Origin: Linanthus parryae
Lineage: Eukaryota; Streptophyta; Magnoliopsida; Ericales; Polemoniaceae
NCBI GenBank assembly: GCA_023055425.1
Contig: JALGPY010000005.1
Location: forward strand, 3,559,501 to 3,623,500
Direction of reading: 5' to 3'
DNA: 64,000 nt
The translations under genes and the position numbers were made by a program. Within the stretch, counting starts at the first letter, position 1, and each line of letters opens with the position of its first letter. Shown one piece after another: positions 1 to 12,000 of the stretch. Under the pieces are notes generated by a model. It saw only the letters and a list, made by a program, of their open reading frames with translations. It was not told the DNA's origin and did not search any database.

Positions 1-3000
1 TTCTTTGAGAAATTCTCCCCTCTTGGCAGCAACCCTAAGGACAAAGCCTACAACAATGCACGTTATAGAGACCGTGAAACATGTTTGACGATAGGCGAAG
101 AGGCTATCAAGGACCATGACAGCGCGTTGCTGTCTAACAAAGGAAATGAAATAGGAGAAGAGTTTTCCTTTAAAGCCCATGCCAGAAAGAAGACTGATAT
201 CTTTTCCGCAGTTCCAAGCAAGCAACTTAAAGATCATCTAGACAGTGACACCACTGGGGCACAGACTCCTTCAAATTCTAGAGCAGTATCAGTTCTTAGT
301 AACGAGGCAAGAGATTCACCTCGTAGCTCAATTGTCCAGTCTTTGCTTGCCAAGTATGTATCCATAAACAAGAGAAAGCATGAAAGTCTTGATGCAAATT
401 TGACTGAGGTGCCTCTCCTGAGAAATGGACTTACTCTTTGTCAAACAAAGAAAAGTGATCACTCAGATAACACTGTTTCGAGAAATTCAACCAACCCTGA
501 CAAGCTTGATGATGCTGGTGAAGTTTGCCAGAAAGAGTCCGAGCTTGAGCGTCCTAATAGTTTTGTATCAGCAGAACTATGCCATGAAACAGGTGCATGT
601 TCTCGAAGTGACGTAAACAATGGAGTGACCGAGGTGCCTCTCCTGAGACATGGACCAACTCTTTGTCAAACAAAGAAAAATAACCACACAGTTAGCCCGG
701 TTTTGAAGAATTCATTCAATTGTGACAAGCTTGATGATGCTGATGAAGTTTGCCAGAAAGAATCAAAGGTTGAGCTTTCTAATTGCTTACTTTCAGAAGA
801 AATATGCCTTGGAGCAGGTGCGCTCCGTGCAGGAAGTTACACAAACGACCGAAAATCTGGAGGGGTGAGCATATCTATCAACTTCCTGAATACTGCAGCT
901 TGCTTCCAAACTGTGTTTAACAAAAGCATAAACCAAACAAGCGTGAACAAACAGTATCAAAGTTTAGGATATCATGTACATAAAAAGGAGAATAATGATG
1001 CATCTAGATTAGTTAGGAAATTATATCAGCAGGGTTTCTAACATCTCTTGCGGAGAAAATGAAAGCAAATCAAGTCAAAATCTAACATTAAATATCAATT
1101 GTCACTGCACTGTAGTATATTACCAATACGTGCATGACGAAGTATGGTAATGATATGTGGATCTATAGAGTTATGAGTGGGGTCGTTTTACACTTGCAAT
1201 AAGATTTTTAATGTAGAACCATGAGTATTAGGTGATAGGAAAGTGACAGCCTCCGTTACACTGAAGTGAGTGTTGGGTTCCTACGCTAGAGTCGGTCTTC
1301 ATGATTTTTTATAGGAAGGTATATGGATAGGTAATAGTTTTTTCTTTATATTTTAATAAGACTCGATGTCCTTTGCAAATTCTTCATTCGTTTGTTGGAC
1401 AACTGTGGAAAACATTATTTCAGTAACTTATTGCTGATGGTTGATATAATTGAATTGCCGTGAAGCTTTCAGCCAGTCTATACTGTTAATTGCAAATTCA
1501 TCTTCGTTATTTACTTGTTCCTGTATTTGCTGTATCTTCTTGCTTCTGATTTTTAATAGCATTGTTAGGACTTGGGAAATCAGAGAAGTAACTTCCTTCT
1601 TGCCGATGAGCTGTTAAGTGAAAGTGGTCCATCTAATGGACCAATCAATATGTCAGAAGACCCTTCAGATGCAGCACATTCATTACAGTCTCCTTGTTCG
1701 CCTTCTGATGCTACATTACCTCGCTCAGATTCTAAGATTTGTTCCACTTTGCAATTTAGTTTTAAAGATCTGAAGACAAGGAGGCAGCAAAGGCTGTCAA
1801 GACTCCATTCCAGTAAACCTATATCTCGTGGAACATTGACTAAAAGGTGTTTACATCTCCTCCTTATCTATGAAATTTAGATGCTTTCGTTCATAAGTGA
1901 TATAATGTTCGTGATCATTATAGGTCTTTTGCTGCTGCTACATTGGAGCAATCTCAACCAGTAAATGAAGAAAGAAAAGCAACGGCATTAGCTGCAGCTA
2001 CTAATGAGCTTGAAAGGCTATTCAAGAAGGAAGATTTTGGCAGAATGAAGGTTGTTTGCCCATTTCCCTATGTCCACATTCCTTTTAGGACAATAATGTG
2101 TGGCATTCTGGAAATCCCATTCTATGGTGCAATTTATTAGGTTTTGGCTAATTGGGCTGACTAGGTTGGTGTTGACTTTTTATTCTTTTCTGTGGCAGTC
2201 CATATAGTAATCCACTTCAGATCTGTGTTCTGAGCGAAGCACAATATTTTCAATATTCCTTTCTTAGAATTCGGTGTTTCCAGTCTGCTATAACTTGAAG
2301 AATCTTTTCAATGGCTGCTGCATTGAAATGTGCTGTAGTTTTTTTATGTGCTTGTTTGGCCTTTCCCACCCACTGTTTCAATAGGTGGAGCCATCTTTAG
2401 ACCTGTGATTGTGACTCTTTCCTTCTTCTATTTCAATAAAATCATGAAGAGGCAGCACGCAAACATGCCCTTAAGAGGATTTTTCAGACATCGATCAGAC
2501 TAGATATAACCATTAATGACAATTGAAAAGCATTTTTATCTGCTTTACAGGTAATAGGGCAATTCAATCTCGGTTTTATTGTTGGCAAGTTAGACCACGA
2601 CCTGTTTATTGTGGATCAGGTAAGTTCTCCTAGTTATTCAAATTTGATTGTTTCAGCATTGTGGAAGTTCATTACTATATGCTGAATGTTGTAAGATCTG
2701 GCTGTACTCATCTGTAGGATAGGTTCATCAACTGTTGCATTTATTCTTTGCCGGTAAGCCACTTCTTCACTTGCTAAATCTTACAAGAACTCTCTATTCT
2801 TAGCATGCCGCAGATGAGAAATACAATTATGAGAGGCTTTCGCAGTCTACCATATTGAACCAACAACCGCTACTTCGGTAAGCAGTTTATCTTGAGTAGA
2901 ATATTAGTATCTTTTTAGTATATATGCATGCAGAGTACGAAATCATTGGATGACAGAATGTTAAAGTGCCCAAGGTTGAAAACCAATTTCTCTTTATTAT

Positions 3001-6000
3001 ATATGCTGTTTATGTTCTCTTGAGATAACATCTACCAGTTGATGTGTGATAGGTGGGATAAAAAAGAGTTATCGCCACTCTTCTCAGAATTACCCTATTG
3101 TGATCAACTAATATTTTATCATTCAACATCATTCAATTTTCAGTTGTGAAGTATTTGAATTAACGTAAGAACAGAAAATGTTATGCATTTGAGATTGCAG
3201 AGAAGATGTTTATTTGTACCATGTTTCCTTGATAATCTTTCCTCTTTTCATTGCCTAGAAAATATTCTTTGGACCATGTCATTGTATAAACTTTCACATC
3301 CAGGGTCAAACATTGGTTTGGTCTGTTCCACAGCTTTTATGTACTTATCATTCTATTTACTACTTTCTTGTTGTGTCCTAATATATGGTTCTCTTCTGAT
3401 TCTTAACGACTATGAAATTCAAAGTTATTGTGAATCACTACTTAAGGAGGATGAATTTTTCTCAAGAATCCAATAATAACATGTTGCTTAAAGAAACTGT
3501 GGAGTGACTTAAGGAGTATGAATTTTCTCAAGAATCCAATAATAACATGTTGCGTAAAGAAACTGTGGAGTGACAAGAGGGAGAAACATCTCATCCTAAA
3601 GGGTATAAATTTTCTTAAATGAAACAAATTTTCTAAAGAAAGTGAACGGTATAAATCTTCCTAAATTTTGGGCTGTTTGACCTTTTTGTTTGTATCATCA
3701 GAAAGAAAGTAAACTAGGATTTTGCTAGAGTTTCCTGTTTTGACGTAACTCAACTAGCTTCCACGGTTCCGCCATTAGCTTATTTCTTCAGTGCTCTTCA
3801 TGTCTTACGTTTTTGTCATTTTGGTTTCCATTTCGTTACATATTTGCATATTCAATTGGGTGTTTGAAGCAAATAGTGAATATTTGTGTAACCTGAGACC
3901 ATGCTGGTCGTTTTTCAGTCATTCTATCTCTTTCTCATTCTTTTATTGTGTAAAATGAAGAGTCGGTATTCTTATATACAACTCACATACATATGAACAC
4001 ATATGTGGTTCAGAAATAGATAGAGCCAAAATGATCTCTTCACTTGTAGTTGATATTGTAAGTCTAATTATTACAGTTGCAGTCTGTATCCTGACAGATC
4101 CAATTTAGCAGAATTGTGAAATGTTGATCGCTCTGGTTCCATGTGTTATGTAGGCCATTAAGGCTGGACTTGTCACCTGAAGAAGAAATTGTTGCTTCCA
4201 TGAATATGGATACCATCGGGTACGCATTTCTTTTGAACGATCTGTTTCCCCCTTCTTACTTTCTTCTCTTTTCTCTGAAACAATGAAATTTCTGCTTGGA
4301 ATTTATAGTTACATATGTTTTGAGTTGTTGCTTCTATGTGGTACCTGTACATACTCATTTGGGATCCTGATTTTACAAGAGAAACTCGGAAAGAAGAGGA
4401 TATGCCCACCCTTAATCTTGCTCTGAATTAGTAAGATACCACTGTGCTGTAACTGCAGATTATGGTACAGATAGACAAAAGTAAAACTTAAAACAAGCAA
4501 TTTTTGTTTTATTTGTTGACAAACATGATCAAGTTTTTATTACCCATTTCTGTTTCCCTACACAGATTCTGGTTTTCCAGACACTAATGATCTTTGGAAG
4601 AAAACCAAAAATAGTGCTTGTGTGCTGCTGTTAGCTCAGAGAATTTGAAATTTATATGGTTCTTTGTTCAGGGCTCTTTTTCTTATTTCGATCATATTTC
4701 CCTAGCCAGTATTTTTTAGATATATAGCATAATATACTATCAGCAAAGTTAAAGATTCATCAACTGCTCTCATGTTGTAACCTGTTACTGACTCAACATT
4801 GGTGGAACTTATGCCTTAATAGCAACTAGTGCTTATCCCGTGCCCCAGGGCATGATCACAAAAAATGAATGATAACTGCACAAGTTTGAATGACTGAGAT
4901 GTCTTATTATGAAATATTTAGTTTTTAGGATATGGTAGGAATTAGCTATTCCACATGTCACATTTTAGGGGACAACTTATTCCCCATATCAACTTATTAT
5001 GTAGATGGGATAAGCTATTCCACATGTCACATTTTAGGGGATAGCTTATTCCCCATAGCAGCTTATTATGTAGATGACATTCATGTTGCTCTTTCCAACT
5101 CTCAGGAAAAACGGGTTTACTGTGGAAGAGGATTTGAATGCTCCACTTGGTCATCGCTTTAAACTGAAAGCTGTTCCCTTCAGTAAAAATATCACTTTTG
5201 GGGTTGCAGGTGGTTGTTTGTTACTCTTTAACATCCATATTTTCTAACTAAACGTTGCCACTTCATGGAGGTGAACATACGCACTAATTTTCCACACAAA
5301 AATCTCATCTTTTTCGAACAGATGTGAAAGAGCTCATATCTATCCTCTCTGATAGCCAAGGGGATTGTGTGATGATGGGTAGCTACAAAATGGACACCCC
5401 CGATTCGGTTTGTCCACCAAGAGTCCGTGGAATGCTAGCTTCGCGTGCCTGCAAATCATCCTTCAGGATTGGAGATGCCCTTGACAGAAATGAGATGCAA
5501 AAGGTATGCATTCATATGCACCCACATCAGTCTCTGCTTGTTAACTGTTTACTGCAATGAGATCATTCCCTTGTGTGTTAGCAGAGTGAGTAGTTGGTAC
5601 TGTGAGTATAGAGAGCATTGTTTGGAATTTAAAACAGTTAGATATAGACATTCCCCGACGTGAACTGCTTTCATGAAGTTGACTGATTGATATAGAGGTA
5701 GTTTGGCTAGAGCTAGTTTTTTGGTTTTTTATCGTATAATTTTTTTATTTTTTTTATTTTTTTTTTTAATAACCGAGGAAGAAAAAACAACTTGGTTCTC
5801 CAAAAAACCAAGAAAAAACCTAACCCAACCAAACATCTCAGATTATAGTTTTAGAATAAACAAATAAAAAAGTGATAAGTTGTACGATCATGATAGATTT
5901 TCTTGTGCACTCTTTTATTTTTCCAAGTGAAAATTCATTTTTTTTCTTTTCTGTCTGATATTGATAATCCTGTAATTGGAAATCCCCCATTTGAAGCAAC

Positions 6001-6267
6001 AGATGCCATGTTATACACAGAGAAGGCTAAAACAAGCGACACCAAGTGAAATTGAAATCCACAGAGAAGATTACAATTCAAGTTCAGATTCTGGTGTTTT
6101 CTTTCCCCACCTGACATGGCTTTTGTTTGTTTCAGATCCTCGAACATCTGGTCGATCTCAAGTCTCCCTGGAATTGTCCACACGGTAGACCAACAATGCG
6201 TCACTTGGTTGACTTGAGGGCTGTCCGTAACAGAATGGACGAAGAAGAAACTGATATTACGTCTTGA
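1..6267 (+). CDS. PMS1: PMS1, MutL-family mismatch repair endonuclease, 3' part
   Basis: This is the 3' portion of the plant PMS1 gene; the 5' end lies outside the window. PMS1 pairs with MLH1 to form MutL-alpha, which nicks DNA at mismatches in the nucleus. My exon model is 1-864, 1569-1846, 1924-2050, 2551-2619, 2804-2877, 4154-4219, 5106-5209, 5322-5503 and 6136-6267. All introns are GT..AG and the frame stays open for 632 codons including TGA. The C-terminal MutL dimerisation/endonuclease domain starts VIGQFNLGFIVGKLDHDLF. The metal-binding motif DQHAADEKYNYE fits DQHA(X)2E(X)4E and is split between exons 4 and 5 (2614-2619 / 2804 on). SRAC (exon 8) and CPHGRP (6175-6192), the other conserved metal/zinc-site elements, are present. 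Exon 1 encodes the acidic linker and carries an internal duplication. The exon 6/7 junction yields Gly before KNGF. Family knowledge assigns function; the exon borders are my reading of splice signals. Confidence 0.93.
403..852 (+). repeat. 225-bp tandem duplication in PMS1 linker exon
   Basis: Two adjacent in-frame copies of about 75 codons begin at 403 and 628. Both start TEVPLLR, continue with CQTKK, and share a KLDDA(G/D)(E)VCQKES-type block. The copies have diverged by substitutions, so this is an old duplication rather than an assembly error. It lies in the linker between the ATPase and endonuclease domains, a stretch that varies in length across MutL proteins. Confidence 0.85.
3441..3574 (+). 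repeat. 67-bp tandem duplication in PMS1 intron 5
   Basis: Two copies with a 67-bp period, at 3441-3507 and 3508-3574, differ by a few substitutions and one T-run indel. Intronic; no function is evident. Confidence 0.85.
4938..5075 (+). repeat. 69-bp tandem duplication in PMS1 intron 6
   Basis: Two copies with a 69-bp period share AGCTATTCCACATGTCACAT (from 4944 and 5013) and a terminal GTAGAT. The second copy ends about 30 bp before the exon 7 acceptor at 5105, so it forms the sequence just upstream of the splice acceptor. Confidence 0.85.
5701..5834. mobile_element. MITE-like inverted repeat in PMS1 intron 8
   Basis: An A/T-rich insertion of about 134 bp starts GTTTGGCTAG and ends CCAACCAAAC. 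The ends are imperfect inverted repeats extending inward through runs such as TTTTTTGG and CCAAAAAA. No clear target duplication is visible, so the superfamily is not assigned. Confidence 0.4.
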
Positions 6268-6440
6268 TGAACCTAGTTTTGCCGATTCAGCGCCCTTGTA
6301 TCTTCCTTAACCTATTGTGTACAGAGTTTCTGTAAATATAACTTGCTAAAGCCCTTGTAATGTTGTCTGTAGACCAATGTTTCAGCTTGACATATGAAGC
6401 GAATCAGGTATTCTTGTCAAACATGTTCTATATTTTTGTT
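6268..6440 (+). other. PMS1 3' untranslated region
   Basis: Sequence after the PMS1 stop codon at 6265-6267 has no coding potential and is T-rich, as expected of a plant 3' UTR. I see no single decisive polyadenylation signal. The region gives way to a transposon-like repeat near 6444. Confidence 0.5.
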
Positions 6441-6443
6441 TGG

Positions 6444-6705
6444 GTAAAAGACACTTTCACCCCGTCACATTTGGCACAAAATCTCTTTCACCCCTTCCAC
6501 TTTGGGAAATGACACATCGATCCTTTTAGTGTGCCACATTTTAAGACATCTACATACCCTGACACTTTCATTCCATACTCCCAGAGGACAGATATGTCTG
6601 AGGACTACTATAAGTGATATACCCTCACCCCAATTACTAACATTTTAATTAGGGAGTGTTGATGTCCTATATTTGGCACACCAAGGGGTGAAACTCTCGA
6701 TTTAT
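6444..6705. mobile_element. Truncated copy of a long-TIR repeat family
   Basis: The left arm (GTAAAAGACACTTTCACCCC) matches the left arm of the element at 18754. The inner part of an inverted right arm (GGCACACCAAGGGGTGAAA) is found around 6674-6692, but the outer right end is missing. Related copies occur at 18754-19658, 38085-38165 and 38168-38485. No coding capacity. Confidence 0.55.
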
Positions 6706-6991
6706 AGATTAGATCCATTGAAGACATGTGTCATGTTGGGTCTTGGTCGATTTATAGATTAGACCCATATTGGACATGCCATGAGCACACATTCTGCATG
6801 GACGACCCCTTGTAACACGTAAGCCCCAACCATATAATTTTTTGCCGTGAACAATGTCATTCTCTATACGCAAGCATTATGATTTGAACCCCTAGACCTC
6901 GAACTTAAGGAACTCAACCGTCTACTAATCGTGCAAAACCTTGTTGATAGCCCCAACCATCTTTGATTGAGCCTCAAACGATGATATTTTG
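6706..6991. other. Intergenic sequence without a recognised gene
   Basis: I see no gene here. A short direct duplication (CGATTTATAGATTAGA at about 6698 and 6748) is the only structure noted. The segment ends at the 5' target duplication of the LINE. Confidence 0.4.
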
Positions 6992-7072
6992 AAAGTTTCT
7001 AGTACACTAAAATTTGTTACCCCCGGTCACCTCGCCCGCTAAGTTTCTCTCTCAAGAAATGCTCTGTGTTTC

Positions 7073-7506
7073 TGACGCAGAACCGACGTGACCCGTTCAA
7101 GATGGGTACACCCTTATTTGATGCAGAATCGCTAGACAGAAACAACCGTCAGTTTTCGGCTATCCGAGATCGTTTAGGGTGTCAAATGGCAGTTTTTCTG
7201 TTTTCTTTACTATTTTTGGTAATAGTTTATCGCGTAATAACTCGAGATTGACAACTCCTTTTGCGATTCCGCAAATTGGGACTGTCTTAGAATCTCGTCC
7301 TTAGTTAGTGGCAGGATTTTGGGATATTTTTATTTTTTACTATTTTTGGCAGTAATTAGGGTTTTCTGCTATTTAAGCAGCATGTAGCCTACGGGCAAAG
7401 ACAGTTTTTCCCTTCTGAATTATAATTTCGAGTTTCTCAGCTTTTGAGATCTATTTTACCTATCTAAGAACGTCGTTTGACTTTCTTTTGCTTCTAGTCT
7501 GCGTCA
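7073..7506 (+). repeat. 5' LTR of the Gypsy element
   Basis: This 434-bp LTR begins TGACGCAG and ends CTGCGTCA. It lacks a 15-bp segment present in the 3' LTR (after GAAACAACC) and differs by T/G in the GGC(T/G)ATCC context and A/C near GAGATCT. No other differences were seen by eye. Confidence 0.93.
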
Positions 7507-7508
7507 AG

Positions 7509-7520
7509 TGGTATCAGAGC
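7509..7520 (+). promoter_or_regulatory. Primer binding site, initiator tRNA-Met
   Basis: TGGTATCAGAGC lies two bases after the 5' LTR and matches the standard plant primer site complementary to the 3' end of initiator methionine tRNA. Confidence 0.9.
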
Positions 7521-7538
7521 CTGGTTTCGCCTTGTTCA

Positions 7539-9017
7539 ATGGCCAACAGCGAAGATAGTGGCAACACCGGTGACGTTGGTCACAGGTTGGATGCTGTGGA
7601 GGCAGGGTTGGAAGGAGTACGCGCAGCAGTCGAGGAGATCAAGGAGTCCTTGGCGCAGCTTCTTAACCCTAGACGTGCAACAGCAGCCGTCGGCAGGAAC
7701 AACGTTCAAAGGTTGCCCCGCGAACGTCCTGTTGAACACCGTGCGATGGAGGTTCCTGGGAGGGGACGAACACCCCCTGTACTCGATGATGATTCTGATC
7801 TTTCAGAGGAGGATCTGGAAGAGTTTGACGAAGAAATTCGTCCCAACAAGTTGCTCCAAGATTACAGGATGAGTACTGACGTTGCCAGCTTCAATGGCAA
7901 CCTGCAAGTGGAGGACTTCTTGGATTGGATCTCGGAGGTAGAGCGATTCTTGAACATGATGGAGGTCCCAGAACAGAAGATGGTGAGGCTTGTAGCCTTC
8001 AAATTGAAGGGAGGCGCCGCTGTTTGGTGGGACCAACTACAGTCGAAGCGTGCACGGATGCGAAAGGGTCCGGTCAGAACATGGAGGAGGATGAAGCAGT
8101 TGTTGTTGGAGCGATTCCTTCCCCCTGATTATGAGCAGTACCTGTTCCAGCTTTACCAGAGTTGTGTTCAGGGCACTAGATCTGTTTTCGAGTATACCTC
8201 TGAGTTTACTCGTTTGTCGGATCGAAACCAATTGAACGAGACAGTGCACCAGAAGATAGCCAGATATATGGGCGGCCTGAAACCCTCAATCAAGAACAAG
8301 ATCGGATTGCAAACCCTATGGACAGTGGAGGAGGCCTATAACCTAGCCCTAAAGGCTGAATTGATGGAGAAGCAGAGCACTGGATTCTATAGGAGGGGCG
8401 CTTCAGAAACCCCTTCGAAAGATTCCAAGGAGACAAGCAAGACCCATGTCCCGTACGATACTACGACGACCTACAAGCAGGCCCCTAGTCGCGCCCCTGA
8501 CGGAACAACCCTCGGTTCGTCTGGGCAGAATAGTCGACCACCGCCTCGTGCCAGTAACCCTAACCCTAACCCTTATGCCAAGCCAGGAGCAGGGAATTGT
8601 TACAAGTGTGGACAACCGGGGCACACGTCGGCTCAGTGCCGAAAGATGGCCAACGTGATTGAAGAAGATGAGGGTTATGCGGAGGAAGAATATGACCCCG
8701 AACTTCTCGGGTACACGGGAGGCGAGGACCCATACGATCAGGCGGAGTGGACGGAGGAGATGAACAACCTAGAGAGGGTTAACCTCGTGATACAGCGACT
8801 TTTGTTGGCCAAGGAAGATCAGGGGCAGAGGCACAAGATCTTCAGGACAGAGTGCACAGTCAACCAGAAGGTCTGCCAGGTGATCATCGACAACGGAAGC
8901 TGTGAGAACTTTGTGTCCTCAAAGCTGGTCCAGCACCTCAATCTGCCTACAGAACCACACCCATCCCCTTACTCCATCGGGTGGGTCAAAAAGGGTCCTA
9001 GTGTAAAGATCGCATAG
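7539..9017 (+). CDS. Gag and start of protease of the Gypsy element
   Basis: The ATG at 7539 is the first in frame after the primer site. The upstream in-frame Met lies inside the LTR and is unlikely to be used. The 492-residue product has an N-terminal coiled-coil-like stretch (about residues 10-45) and a retrotransposon gag domain (about 110-290, including WWDQL). A CCHC zinc knuckle, CYKCGQPGHTSAQC, starts near residue 354, and the start of an aspartic protease carries IIDNGS, with the catalytic Asp near residue 451. In this lineage gag, protease and polymerase form one polyprotein. Here TAG at 9015-9017 cuts it inside the protease, but the frame stays open on both sides (9018 onward), so either the stop is a point mutation or it is read through. 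Confidence 0.9.
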   Translation: MANSEDSGNTGDVGHRLDAVEAGLEGVRAAVEEIKESLAQLLNPRRATAAVGRNNVQRLPRERPVEHRAMEVPGRGRTPPVLDDDSDLSEEDLEEFDEEIRPNKLLQDYRMSTDVASFNGNLQVEDFLDWISEVERFLNMMEVPEQKMVRLVAFKLKGGAAVWWDQLQSKRARMRKGPVRTWRRMKQLLLERFLPPDYEQYLFQLYQSCVQGTRSVFEYTSEFTRLSDRNQLNETVHQKIARYMGGLKPSIKNKIGLQTLWTVEEAYNLALKAELMEKQSTGFYRRGASETPSKDSKETSKTHVPYDTTTTYKQAPSRAPDGTTLGSSGQNSRPPPRASNPNPNPYAKPGAGNCYKCGQPGHTSAQCRKMANVIEEDEGYAEEEYDPELLGYTGGEDPYDQAEWTEEMNNLERVNLVIQRLLLAKEDQGQRHKIFRTECTVNQKVCQVIIDNGSCENFVSSKLVQHLNLPTEPHPSPYSIGWVKKGPSVKIA

Positions 9018-12000
9018 GTTTGTAAGGTACCGATTTCTTTTGGTAGGCATTACAAATCTGAAGTTTTATGTGACGTTATTGATATGGATGCTAGCCACAT
9101 TCTACTGGGGAGGCCGTGGCAGTTTGATGTTGATGTGACATATCGTGGTCGCGACAACGTGTATGTGTTCACATGGGCCGGTCACAAGATAGCTATGGCT
9201 CCTAAAGTGCCTGTGATTGGGGTAAATCGGCCTAAGCAAATGGCTGAGACATTGTTGGCTGTAGAGGACAAACCCCATGTGTTTGAAGCGGAAGTGAGAA
9301 GAGCTAAGGTCGTGCTTGCCCTTATGGTTCGGACACTGGTCATGGAAGACGATGTTTGCGGAGGTGTTGTGCCTGCGAAGTTGCAGTCCCTTCTGGACCA
9401 ATTTCGCGAGTTGATCTCAGACGACCTACCAAACAGCCTGCCGCCTATGAGGGACATACAGCACCAAATTGACCTAGTTCCTGGAGCTAGCTTACCGAAC
9501 CTTCCGCACTATCGAATGAGTCCCAAGGAGAACCAGATACTGCAAGAGAAGGTGCAGGAGTTACTCGAGAAGGGCTTCATTCGAGAGAGCATGAGTCCTT
9601 GTGCCGTTCCTACACTTCTCGCTCCAAAGAAGGATGGAAGTTGGCGTATGTGTGTGGATAGCAGGGCCATCAATAAAATCACCATCAAGTACCGGTTCCC
9701 TATCCCTCGGTTGGATGACATGCTTGACATGCTGGATGGGTCTCAGATGTTCTCCAAGATCGACCTGCGCAGCGGCTACCATCAGATTCGGATCAGGCCA
9801 GGGGACGAGTGGAAGACTGCATTCAAGACCAAGGATGGCTTGTTCGAGTGGTTGGTCATGCCTTTCGGTTTGTCCAACGCGCCCAGCACTTTCATGCGTC
9901 TGATGAACCAGGTTCTTCGCCCCTACATTGGAAAGTTTGTAGTAGTTTATTTTGATGATATACTTATTTACAGTAGATCGGAGGATGAGCATGTACAACA
10001 CGTAGAGGCAGTGTTAACTGTTTTGCAGAAGGACAAACTGTACATCAACCTCAAAAAGTGCACCTTCATGACCGACAAGCTATTGTTCCTTGGCTTTTTC
10101 GTGGGAGCACAAGGTGTTCAGGTGGACGACGAGAAGGTGCGTGCAATCAGGGACTGGCCCACACCGAAGACCGTTAGCGAAGTTCGTAGCTTCCACGGAC
10201 TAGCTACATTCTATCGCCGGTTCATTAGAGATTTTAGTACGATCATGGCTCCCATCACCGAGTGCATGAAGAGAGGCAAGTTCTTGTGGGGAGAGGCAGC
10301 AGAGCAAAGTTTCGCTCTCATCAAGGAGCGCCTATGCTCAGCACCAGTTCTAGCATTTCCTAGTTTTGAGAAGCTGTTCGAGGTGGAATGTGATGCTAGT
10401 GGAGTGGGCGTTGGAGCGGTCCTGTCCCAAGAAGGCCGACCAGTGGCTTTCTTCAGCGAGAAGCTTAATGAAGCAAGACAACGGTGGAGCACTTATGATC
10501 AGGAGTTTTATGCTGTAGTCCGTGCGCTAAAGCATTGGGAGCATTATTTGATTCAGCGGGAGTTTGTTCTGTACAGTGATCATCAGGCATTGAAGTATCT
10601 GAACAGTCAGAAACAGCTTGATAACATGCACATCCGGTGGTCTACCTTTTTACAGAAGTTCCCGTTCGTGATTAAACACAAGTCTGGAGCCCATAATCGT
10701 GTTGCCGATGCGCTTAGTCGTCGGGCTGTGTTGCTTACCACTCTGGCACATGAGGTTGTGGGATTTGAGTTCCTGAAAGACTTGTATGCAGAGGATGAAG
10801 ACTTTTCAGAGCTGTGGAACAAGTGTAGTCTGGATCACACGGTGCTAGATTTCCACATTCATGGTGGGTATCTGTTTCGAGGAAACTGCTTGTGCGTGCC
10901 GCGAACATCCTTAAGGGAAAAGCTAATTCGAGAATTGCATGACAGCGGGTTAAGTGGCCATTTGGGACGTGACAAGACAATTGCAGCTCTTCAAGAGAGA
11001 TTCTACTGGCCGCAGTTGAAGAAGGATGCGAGTAAGTATGTGCGTAAGTGTTATGTCTGTCAGGTTTCTAAGGGTCAATCTCAGAACACCGGTCTCTATA
11101 CTCCACTGCCCGTTCCCAAGGGAGTTTGGGAGGATCTTTCTATGGACTTTGTGTTGGGACTTCCGAGGACTCAACGCGGAGTAGACTCAGTTTTTGTGGT
11201 GGTTGATCGATTCTCCAAGATGGCTCACTTCATTCCGTGTCGAAAGACATCGGATGCTAGCAGCATTGCTCGCTTATTCTTTCGCGAGGTTGTTCGTCTT
11301 CATGGAGTACCCCTGTCTATTACTTCGGATCGTGATACAAAGTTCCTCAGCCACTTTTGGATCACTTTGTGGAAGTTATTTGATACAACCCTGAAAAGGA
11401 GTACCACTGCACATCCACAGACGGACGGACAGACAGAGGTAACAAACCGCACATTGGGGAATCTCATTCGCTGTATTTGTGGGGATAGGCCAAAGCAGTG
11501 GGACATTGCTCTGGCACAGGCAGAATTTGCATATAACAGTGCTGAGCATTCCGCCATTGGGAGGTCACCGTTTGCTGTTGTCTACATCACTGCACCGCGT
11601 CATATGGTTGATTTGGTGACTTTACCAAAGGTTTCAGGTTCCAGCGATGCAGCAGAAAAAATGGCCGAGCAGGTGACGAGGGTTCATGAGGAGGTGCAGA
11701 AGGCTTTGCAGTCCAAGAATGAGAAGTACAAGGCAGCTGCTGACAAACACCGCCGGGTTAAGGTGTTCCAGGAAGGTGACGATGTAATGGTGTTCCTGCG
11801 CAAGGAGAGATTTCCAGTGGGTACTTACAGCAAGTTAAAGCCGAAGAAGTATGGGCCTTACAAGATCGTGAAGAGGATTAATGACAACGCATATATTGTT
11901 GACTTGCCGGAAAGTATGGGAATTTCCAAGAGTTTTAATGTGGCTGATCTGTACGAGTTCCATGACGATGTGCCGCTGTACCCAGAAGATAGCTCGGGGC

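Noticed and set aside
3183..3476. Plus-strand ORF of 97 codons in PMS1 intron 5
   Set aside because: Lies inside an intron, low-complexity hydrophobic composition and no recognisable domain.
7066..7251. Short ORF in the Gypsy 5' LTR, also seen at 11881-12219
   Set aside because: It follows from LTR sequence alone and is present in both LTRs only because they are repeats; no protein features.
8554..8573. Telomere-like CCCTAA repeats
   Set aside because: They lie in the gag frame, encode Asn-Pro repeats, and number only about three units; not a telomeric tract.
9561..10001. Minus-strand ORF of 146 codons within the Gypsy pol
   Set aside because: Antisense shadow of the reverse transcriptase; no independent homology.
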